This document shows positions 1 through 6,041 of a stretch of DNA of 7,372 nucleotides, one piece after another; position 1 is the stretch's first letter, and every line of letters starts with the position of its first letter. The notes beneath the pieces are model-generated. The model was not told the DNA's origin and searched no databases. It saw only the letters and a program-made list of their open reading frames with translations. The position numbers were made by a program, and so were the translations under genes. Location of the stretch: contig JAEZKN010000048.1 in assembly GCA_023415395.1 (NCBI GenBank), positions 1 to 7,372 on the forward strand, in the 5' to 3' direction. The stretch is from Actinomycetes bacterium. Its GTDB lineage: Bacteria > Actinomycetota > Actinomycetes > Propionibacteriales > Nocardioidaceae.

Positions 1-1
1 C

Positions 2-1792
<1,791 letters not shown>

Positions 1793-1807
1793 GCGCAGCG
1801 AAGGAAT

Positions 1808-1815
1808 GGAGGGGG
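1808..1815 (+). promoter_or_regulatory. Shine-Dalgarno sequence favouring the gltD start at 1825
   Basis: GGAGGGGG lies 9 bases before the ATG at 1825. A competing ATG at 1789 overlaps the gltB stop (ATGA) and has its own GGAGG at 1774-1778, 10 bases upstream. The site at 1808 fits the start that matches the usual MADPRGFL beginning of actinobacterial GltD. Confidence 0.6.
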
Positions 1816-1824
1816 TGGCTCAGC

Positions 1825-3303
1825 ATGGCTGATCCGCGCGGATTCCTGAAGGACGGCCGGGAGGTCGCGACCCGGCGTCCGGTCGAGGAGCGGGTGAAGG
1901 ACTGGAACGAGGTCTACCCGGGCAGCGCCGGCCGGGCCCTCCTCCCGATCATCACCAAGCAGGCAGGCCGCTGCATGGACTGCGGCATCCCGTTCTGCCA
2001 CCAGGGCTGCCCGCTCGGGAACATCATCCCGGAGTGGAACGACCTGGTCTGGCGTGACGACTGGGAGGGCGCGATCGAGCGCCTGCACGCGACCAACAAC
2101 TTCCCAGAGTTCACCGGCCGGCTCTGCCCGGCGCCCTGCGAGACCGCCTGCGTGCTGGGCATCAACCAGGACCCGGTGACCATCAAGAACGTCGAGGTCT
2201 CGATCATCGACAAGGCGTGGGAGTCCGGCCTGGTCCGGCCCCAGCCGCCGGAGTGGCTCTCGGGCCGCACCGTCGCCGTCGTCGGCTCCGGCCCCGCGGG
2301 CCTGGCCGCGGCCCAGCAGCTCACCCGCGCCGGCCACACGGTCGCCGTCTACGAGCGGGCCGACAAGATCGGCGGGCTGCTGCGCTACGGCATCCCCGAG
2401 TTCAAGATGGAGAAGCAGCACCTCGACAAGCGGCTGGACCAGATGCGCCGCGAGGGCACGGTCTTCCGCGCCGGCGTGGACGTCGGCGCCGAGCTCACCG
2501 GCGACCAGCTCACGGAGCGGTACGACGCCGTGGTGCTCGCGATGGGCGCGACCGCCGCCCGTGACCTGCCGGCCACCGGGCGCGAGCTCGGCGGCATCCA
2601 CCAGGCGATGGAGTTCCTGCCCCAGGCCAACCGGGTCGCGCTCGGCGAGCCGGCGACGCTCGACGGCTCGGACCAGATCACGGCCACCGGCAAGCACGTC
2701 GTCATCATCGGCGGCGGCGACACCGGCGCCGACTGCCTCGGCACGTCCATCCGCCAGGGGGCCGCGTCGATCACGCAGCTGGAGATCATGCCGGAGCCGC
2801 CGCAGGCGCGCCCCGCGGGTCAGCCGTGGCCGACGTACCCGATGGTCTTCCGCGTCTCCTCGGCCCACGAGGAGGGCGGCGAGCGGGTCTACGGCGTCTC
2901 GACCCAGGAGTTCCTGGCCGACGAGCACGGCAACGTCCGTGCGCTGCGGCTGGTCGACGTGGTCCTGCAGGACGGGAAGTTCACCGAGGTCGAGGGCAGC
3001 GCGCGGGAGATCCCGGCCGAGCTGGTCCTGCTGGCGATGGGCTTCACCGGCCCGGAGAAGGAGGGCCTCGTCGAGCAGCTCGGCGTGGACCTCGACGAGC
3101 GCGGCAACGTCGCGCGCGACGCGTCCTACATGTCCTCGGTCGACGGGGTCTTCGTGGCCGGTGACGCCGGTCGCGGTCAGTCGCTGATCGTGTGGGCGAT
3201 CGCGGAGGGGAGGGCCGCCGCTGCCGCGGTGGACCGCTACCTCACCGGGTCGACCACGCTGCCGGCGCCGATCCCCCCGACGGAGCGACCCCTGGTCGTG
3301 TGA
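1825..3303 (+). CDS. gltD: Glutamate synthase small subunit (NADPH oxidoreductase), 492 aa
   Basis: This is the beta subunit of glutamate synthase. It takes electrons from NADPH through FAD and passes them via iron-sulfur clusters to GltB. Numbering from the ATG at 1825 (MADPRGFLKDG), an N-terminal cysteine-rich ferredoxin-like region has C50, C53, C58, C62 and then C101, C105, C109 (GRLCPAPCETAC), the usual 4Fe-4S ligand pattern. The FAD Rossmann motif G154-S-G156-PA-G159 follows. The NADPH-binding Rossmann motif is IIGGGDTGADC, with glycines 296-298 and G301. The C-terminal FAD contact is VFVAGDAGRGQS around G446-D447. The length is normal for the family. An in-frame ATG at 1789 would add 12 residues (MSAAKEWRGWLS) and overlap the gltB stop by four bases; I prefer 1825 from family similarity and the strong ribosome site. 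Function is secure; the start is moderately sure. Confidence 0.96.
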   Translation: MADPRGFLKDGREVATRRPVEERVKDWNEVYPGSAGRALLPIITKQAGRCMDCGIPFCHQGCPLGNIIPEWNDLVWRDDWEGAIERLHATNNFPEFTGRLCPAPCETACVLGINQDPVTIKNVEVSIIDKAWESGLVRPQPPEWLSGRTVAVVGSGPAGLAAAQQLTRAGHTVAVYERADKIGGLLRYGIPEFKMEKQHLDKRLDQMRREGTVFRAGVDVGAELTGDQLTERYDAVVLAMGATAARDLPATGRELGGIHQAMEFLPQANRVALGEPATLDGSDQITATGKHVVIIGGGDTGADCLGTSIRQGAASITQLEIMPEPPQARPAGQPWPTYPMVFRVSSAHEEGGERVYGVSTQEFLADEHGNVRALRLVDVVLQDGKFTEVEGSAREIPAELVLLAMGFTGPEKEGLVEQLGVDLDERGNVARDASYMSSVDGVFVAGDAGRGQSLIVWAIAEGRAAAAAVDRYLTGSTTLPAPIPPTERPLVV

Positions 3304-3330
3304 GCTCAGGTGGCCGGGCCGGGGTTAGGT

Positions 3331-3346
3331 CTTTGAAAGATCAAAG
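3331..3346 (+). repeat. Inverted repeat in the pyk promoter (candidate operator)
   Basis: A perfect 6-base inverted repeat, CTTTGA and TCAAAG with a 4-base spacer AAGA, sits 6 bases before the presumed -10 hexamer of pyk. It stands out as AT-rich in very GC-rich surroundings and would cover the -35 region. A regulator-binding role is inferred; part of the AT-richness could simply be promoter composition. Confidence 0.4.
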
Positions 3347-3365
3347 TCACGGTAGGGTGAAGCAC
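3333..3365 (+). promoter_or_regulatory. Probable pyk promoter, leaderless type
   Basis: TAGGGT at 3353-3358 fits the actinobacterial -10 pattern TANNNT. Exactly seven bases separate it from the GTG at 3366, so transcription would begin at or next to the start codon, as in leaderless mRNAs. TTGAAA at 3333-3338 resembles a -35 element, but the 14-base spacing is short, so the -35 assignment is weak. No strong Shine-Dalgarno sequence precedes the GTG (only AGGG at 3354-3357, inside the proposed -10), which supports a leaderless reading. Confidence 0.55.
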
Positions 3366-4829
3366 GTGCGTAGAGCCAAGATCGTCTGCACCCTCGGCCC
3401 GGCCACGTCCTCACCGCGGCGTATCCGCGAGCTCGTGTACGCCGGGATGGACGTCGCCCGGCTGAACATGAGCCACGGCAGCCACGAGGACCACGCCGAG
3501 GCCTACCGCCTCGTGCGCGAGGCCTCGGACGCCAGCGGCCACGGCGTCGGCATCTTCGCCGACCTCCAGGGGCCCAAGATCAGGCTGGAGACCTTCGCCG
3601 ATGGTCCGGTGCAGCTGCGGCGCGGCCAGGAGTGGACCATCACCACCCGCGACGTGCCCGGCGACGACCAGATCTGCGGCACGACGTACAAGGGCCTCCC
3701 CGGTGACGTGAAGACCGGCGACCCGCTGCTCATCGACGACGGCAAGATCCGGCTCCGCGTCACCTCGGTCGAGGACACCGACGTGGTCACCGAGGTGCTG
3801 GTCGGGGGCAAGGTCAGCAACCACAAGGGCATCAACCTGCCCGGTGTCGCGGTGTCGGTGCCGGCGCTCTCGGACAAGGACGAGGCCGACCTGCGGTTCG
3901 CCCTGAGCCTCTCGGTCGACTTCATCGCGCTGAGCTTCGTCCGGGACGCCAAGGACGTCGAGGACGTCCGGCGGATCATGGACGAGGTCGGCGTGCACGT
4001 GCCCGTCATCGCCAAGATCGAGAAGCCGCAGGCCATCGACAACCTCGACGAGATCATCGCGTCCTTCGACGGCTTCATGGTCGCCCGCGGCGACCTGGGC
4101 GTGGAGTGTCCGCTCGAGGACGTGCCGTTCCTGCAGAAGCGGATCGTCGAGAAGGCCCGCCTCAACGCCAAGCCCGTGATCGTCGCGACGCAGATGCTGG
4201 AGTCGATGATCACCAACCCGGCGCCCACCCGCGCCGAGGCCTCCGACGTCGCCAACGCGGTGCTCGACGGCGCCGACGCGGTGATGCTGTCCGGCGAGAC
4301 CAGCGTGGGGGAGTACCCGGTCCACACCGTCGAGACGATGGCCCGGATCATCGCCGCCACCGAGCAGCACGCGCTCAACGACGAGTCGCGGACCTTCGCC
4401 GAGATCGAGTGGGACCCGCACACCAAGGGCGGCGTGATCGCCAAGGCGGCCGCCGAGGTCGCGGAGCGGGTCGGCGCCAAGTACGTCGTCGCGTTCACCC
4501 AGTCCGGTGACTCCGCGAAGCGGATGTCGCGCCTGCGTGGACCGATCCCCGTCCTCGCCTTCACCCCCGTCGCGCAGGTGCGCTCGCAGCTCGCGCTCAG
4601 CTGGGGCGTCGAGACGTTCCTGACCGCCACCGTCGAGCACACCGACGAGATGGTGCGCCAGGTCGACGAGCAGCTGCTGCGGATCGGGCGGGTGCGCGAG
4701 GGCGACCTGGTCGTGATCATCGCCGGCGCCCCTCCGGGCATCCCCGGCTCGACGAACGCGCTGCGCATCCACCGCATGGGCGACGCGATCAACCGGGTGG
4801 CACCGGCCTACCAGCGCCCGCCGCGCTGA
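3366..4829 (+). CDS. pyk: Pyruvate kinase, 487 aa
   Basis: Pyruvate kinase transfers phosphate from phosphoenolpyruvate to ADP, giving pyruvate and ATP, the last step of glycolysis in the cytoplasm. The chosen GTG start at 3366 gives VRRAKIVCTLGPATSS, the normal family N-terminus; a GTG at 3357 would add three residues. Visible catalytic elements are R32, N34, S36 (RLNMSHG), D66 (ADLQGPKIRL), K217 and metal ligand E219 (IAKIEKPQ), metal ligand D243 (ARGDLGVE), T275 (TQMLESM) and the signature around SGETSVGEYP. A C-terminal allosteric domain with the phosphate-binding loop TQSGDSAKRMS follows. There is no extra PEP-utiliser-like C-terminal extension as in Bacillus. Residue K71 occupies the position of Glu117 of muscle pyruvate kinase; lysine there is associated with K+-independent enzymes. 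The gene starts 62 bases after gltD and probably has its own promoter, though read-through from gltBD is possible. Confidence 0.97.
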   Translation: MRRAKIVCTLGPATSSPRRIRELVYAGMDVARLNMSHGSHEDHAEAYRLVREASDASGHGVGIFADLQGPKIRLETFADGPVQLRRGQEWTITTRDVPGDDQICGTTYKGLPGDVKTGDPLLIDDGKIRLRVTSVEDTDVVTEVLVGGKVSNHKGINLPGVAVSVPALSDKDEADLRFALSLSVDFIALSFVRDAKDVEDVRRIMDEVGVHVPVIAKIEKPQAIDNLDEIIASFDGFMVARGDLGVECPLEDVPFLQKRIVEKARLNAKPVIVATQMLESMITNPAPTRAEASDVANAVLDGADAVMLSGETSVGEYPVHTVETMARIIAATEQHALNDESRTFAEIEWDPHTKGGVIAKAAAEVAERVGAKYVVAFTQSGDSAKRMSRLRGPIPVLAFTPVAQVRSQLALSWGVETFLTATVEHTDEMVRQVDEQLLRIGRVREGDLVVIIAGAPPGIPGSTNALRIHRMGDAINRVAPAYQRPPR

Positions 4830-4852
4830 CGACGACCCCGGAACCGGAACGA

Positions 4853-4866
4853 CGGGCGATCGTCCG
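4853..4866 (+). terminator. Weak hairpin between pyk and the convergent tRNA
   Basis: CGGGC (4853-4857) can pair with GTCCG (4862-4866) around the tetraloop GATC, with one G-U pair. It lies 24 bases after the pyk stop and before a convergent tRNA gene, where a terminator is expected. No T-tract follows and the stem is only 5 bp, so this is a tentative call. Confidence 0.22.
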
Positions 4867-4912
4867 CAGACGCGACGACTGGAACTTCGAGACGTCCTGA
4901 GACATCACAGGG

Positions 4913-4985
4913 TGCCCCGGGTGGGATTCGAACCCACACTGAATGGTGTTTGAGACCATCGCCTCTGCCGTTGGGCTACCGGGGC
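4913..4985 (-). tRNA. tRNA with anticodon CAA (nominally Leu) and a short class I variable loop
   Basis: On the minus strand a full 73-base cloverleaf can be drawn. The acceptor stem GCCCCGG pairs perfectly with CCGGGGC. The D-arm has a 3-bp stem GCC/GGC and keeps G18-G19. The anticodon stem is ATGGT/ACCAT with loop CTCAAAC, giving U33 and anticodon CAA. The variable loop is only five bases (TCAGT). The T-arm is GTGGG/CCCAC with the canonical loop TTCGAAT. The discriminator base is A73 and CCA is not encoded (ACCC follows). CAA reads the leucine codon UUG, and A73 agrees with leucine identity. However, bacterial leucine tRNAs normally carry a long class II variable arm, absent here. The fold keeps T8, A14 and a possible A15-U48 Levitt pair, so it does not look decayed. 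The gene is certain as a tRNA fold; the amino acid is uncertain. Confidence 0.9.
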
Positions 4986-4998
4986 CGTCGGCGCCAGA

Positions 4999-5027
4999 AC
5001 CTTAACCGAGAACCCCCTCGACCAAAG
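4999..5027 (-). promoter_or_regulatory. Probable promoter of the minus-strand tRNA
   Basis: Read on the minus strand, TAAGGT (plus positions 4999-5004) fits TANNNT and would start transcription about six or seven bases before the tRNA 5' end. CTTTGG 17 bases further upstream is a poor -35. The -10 call is reasonable, the -35 weak. Confidence 0.4.
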
Positions 5028-5032
5028 TCGAG
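5017..5032. repeat. Inverted repeat between divergent tRNA and small-ORF promoters
   Basis: CTCGAC and GTCGAG form a perfect 6-base inverted repeat around CAAA. It lies where the -35 regions of the minus-strand tRNA promoter and the plus-strand promoter at 5018-5046 meet. It could bind a dimeric regulator acting on both directions, or be chance. No T-tract follows, so a terminator is unlikely. Confidence 0.4.
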
Positions 5033-5046
5033 TGACCCAGTAGTGT
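5018..5046 (+). promoter_or_regulatory. Probable promoter for the small ORF and pdtaR
   Basis: TCGACC (5018-5023) and TAGTGT (5041-5046) are separated by 17 bases, a normal sigma-A spacing, and the second fits TANNNT. Transcription would start near 5053, giving a leader of about 34 bases before the ATG at 5087. Confidence 0.45.
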
Positions 5047-5086
5047 TTCGAGCGGATCGTGGGTCTCGGGAGCTGGGGAGGTCGTC

Positions 5087-5251
5087 ATGTGGAAGCCGTG
5101 GGAGTGGGCCAGTGCCAGCCAGGCCGTGGCGCTCGCCAACGCACGCAGCGCGGCGACCGAGCTGAGCCGGCGACGGATCGAGCGCGAGGACGTCGAGATC
5201 TTCCTCACCGGCGTGCGGCCCGAGATCGTGCGGAGCGTGGGGGCCGGATAA
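5087..5251 (+). CDS. Small protein of unknown function, 54 aa
   Basis: I do not recognise this protein. It begins MWKPWEWASASQAVALANAR and ends in EIVRSVGAG. Support for coding: GGGGAGG at 5075-5081 lies five bases before the ATG; about nine in ten third codon positions are G or C; and the protein composition is reasonable, whereas other frames here give arginine-rich shadows. The product has three tryptophans in its first seven residues and an alanine-rich, probably helical middle. A charged stretch ELSRRRIEREDVEIF (about residues 25-39) follows. There is no signal peptide or membrane span. Its TAA stop lies 10 bases before the pdtaR GTG, so the two are probably cotranscribed, and it may act in the same regulatory pathway, but that rests only on position. 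Confidence 0.72.
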   Translation: MWKPWEWASASQAVALANARSAATELSRRRIEREDVEIFLTGVRPEIVRSVGAG

Positions 5252-5261
5252 CCTTCTGCCC
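5249..5261 (+). promoter_or_regulatory. Possible leaderless promoter of pdtaR overlapping the small-ORF stop
   Basis: TAACCT (5249-5254) fits TANNNT and is followed by seven bases and the GTG at 5262, the same geometry as at pyk. It contains the TAA stop of the small ORF. No good Shine-Dalgarno sequence precedes the GTG, since the nearest G-run (5239-5243) is 18 bases away. This suggests either a leaderless transcript or translation coupled to the upstream ORF. Confidence 0.4.
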
Positions 5262-5870
5262 GTGAGCCAGCCCTCGAACCCCGGGTCGACCCGTCGCGTC
5301 GTCATCGCCGAGGACGAGGTGCTCATCCGGATGGACCTCGCCGAGATGCTCGCCGAGGAGGGCTACGAGGTCGTCGGCCAGGCCGGTGACGGCGCCGCTG
5401 CTGTCACCATGGCCGAGGAGCTGCGGCCCGACCTGGTGATCCTCGACGTCAAGATGCCCGTCCTGGACGGCATCGCCGCCGCCGAGCGGATCGCCGGGCA
5501 GCGGATCGCTCCGGTCGTCATCCTCACCGCGTTCTCCCAGCGCGACCTCGTCGAGCGCGCCCGCGACGCCGGGGCGATGGCCTACCTGGTCAAGCCGTTC
5601 TCGCAGTCCGACCTGGTGCCGGCGATCGAGATGGCCGTGAGCCGCTTCGCCGAGCTCGCCCTGCTCGAGGCCGAGGTCGCCGACCTCACCGAGCGGCTCG
5701 AGACCCGCAAGTCCGTCGACCGGGCCAAGGGCGTCCTGCAGCGCGAGCTGAGCCTCTCCGAGCCCGACGCCTTCCGGTGGATCCAGAAGACCGCGATGGA
5801 CCTGCGGCTCTCGATGCGGCAGGTGGCCGACGGGGTCATCGAGCACGGCCCCGGCATCGCCGGCAGCTGA
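5262..5870 (+). CDS. pdtaR: ANTAR-domain response regulator PdtaR, 202 aa
   Basis: This is a two-component response regulator whose output domain binds RNA rather than DNA and acts by transcription antitermination. The receiver domain (about residues 12-125) has the acidic pocket E17-D18-E19, phosphoacceptor D62 (LVILDVKMP), switch T89 (LTAFSQRDLVERARDAGAMA) and K111 (YLVKPF). A short helical linker (AELALLEAEVADLTERLETR) leads to the ANTAR domain (about 145-197), with the signature KSVDRAKGVLQ, then DAFRWIQKTAMD. From memory it is closely similar in length and sequence to Mycobacterium tuberculosis PdtaR (Rv1626), the partner of the kinase PdtaS. No kinase gene is in the window; in mycobacteria PdtaS is likewise encoded apart. 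The GTG start at 5262 gives an N-terminus ten to twelve residues before the receiver domain, as expected. The direct RNA targets are unknown. The structured leader of the next gene is an obvious candidate to test. Confidence 0.95.
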   Translation: MSQPSNPGSTRRVVIAEDEVLIRMDLAEMLAEEGYEVVGQAGDGAAAVTMAEELRPDLVILDVKMPVLDGIAAAERIAGQRIAPVVILTAFSQRDLVERARDAGAMAYLVKPFSQSDLVPAIEMAVSRFAELALLEAEVADLTERLETRKSVDRAKGVLQRELSLSEPDAFRWIQKTAMDLRLSMRQVADGVIEHGPGIAGS

Positions 5871-5876
5871 ACGCAC

Positions 5877-5893
5877 CGCCCGATAATCGGGCG
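5877..5893 (+). repeat. Perfect 8-base inverted repeat after pdtaR (hairpin or operator)
   Basis: CGCCCGAT and ATCGGGCG flank a single A, six bases after the pdtaR stop. As RNA it would fold into a CGCCCG/CGGGCG stem with loop ATAAT. No T-tract follows, but many actinobacterial terminators lack one. It could end the pdtaR transcript, or serve as a protein-binding palindrome upstream of the next gene. Confidence 0.45.
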
Positions 5894-5955
5894 ATCCGGG
5901 ACGGCCAGATCACGAATTGGCAACGACCGGTCACAATCAGCGGTAATCCGGTCCA

Positions 5956-5971
5956 CGTGTCCCGGGTCACG
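5956..5971 (+). promoter_or_regulatory. Imperfect palindrome just upstream of the livK -10
   Basis: CGTGTCCCGGGTCACG is symmetric at 14 of 16 positions and abuts the presumed -10 hexamer at 5973. This is a typical place for a repressor operator. No regulator is assigned. Confidence 0.3.
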
Positions 5972-5972
5972 C

Positions 5973-5978
5973 TAGTTT
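5973..5978 (+). promoter_or_regulatory. Probable -10 element of the livK-like gene
   Basis: TAGTTT fits TANNNT and is the best -10 candidate in the 171-base gap. Transcription would start near 5985, giving a leader of about 57 bases. The hexamer 17 bases upstream (GGTCCA) is not a recognisable -35, which may mean an activator is needed. Confidence 0.4.
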
Positions 5979-5982
5979 GCAC

Positions 5983-6041
5983 GCATCGATCGTCGATGCT
6001 CCGTGCACCAGGCACGGAGGTGTACCCCTCACGGAGGTCTC
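5983..6041 (+). promoter_or_regulatory. Structured leader with two abutting hairpins and duplicated Shine-Dalgarno block
   Basis: Hairpin 1 is GCATCGA (5983-5989), loop TCG, TCGATGC (5993-5999). Hairpin 2 is CTCCGTGC (5999-6006), loop ACCAG, GCACGGAG (6012-6019); the two share base 5999. The 3' arm of hairpin 2 contains CACGGAGGT (6013-6021), repeated exactly at 6030-6038, where it forms the working Shine-Dalgarno site of the ATG at 6042. The anti-SD arm CTCCGTG (5999-6005) can therefore pair with either copy. CCTC at 6027-6030 can likewise pair with GAGG on either side. These pairings are seen directly; a switch function is inferred. Hairpin 1 overlaps the expected transcription start, so it may be incomplete in the RNA. 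Confidence 0.5.

Noticed and set aside
3304..3330. GC-rich run after gltD as an intrinsic terminator
   Set aside because: GGCCGGGCC has no room for a stable stem with a proper loop, and no T-tract follows.
3192..3365. Upstream extension of the pyk frame into gltD
   Set aside because: It would add 58 residues unlike any pyruvate kinase and overlap gltD by over 100 bases. The conserved start is the GTG at 3366.
3411..4792. Two long minus-strand frames opposite pyk
   Set aside because: Low-complexity shadow translations opposite a fully conserved pyruvate kinase, with no recognisable motif.
4950..5165. Plus-strand 71-codon frame overlapping the tRNA
   Set aside because: It begins inside the tRNA and is Arg/Pro-rich. 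The 54-codon frame at 5087-5251 has far better ribosome site and codon use.
5983..6041. Leader as a T-box or canonical ANTAR target
   Set aside because: No T-box sequence or specifier arm is visible, and the loops are three and five bases instead of the ANTAR hexaloop with A1 and G4.
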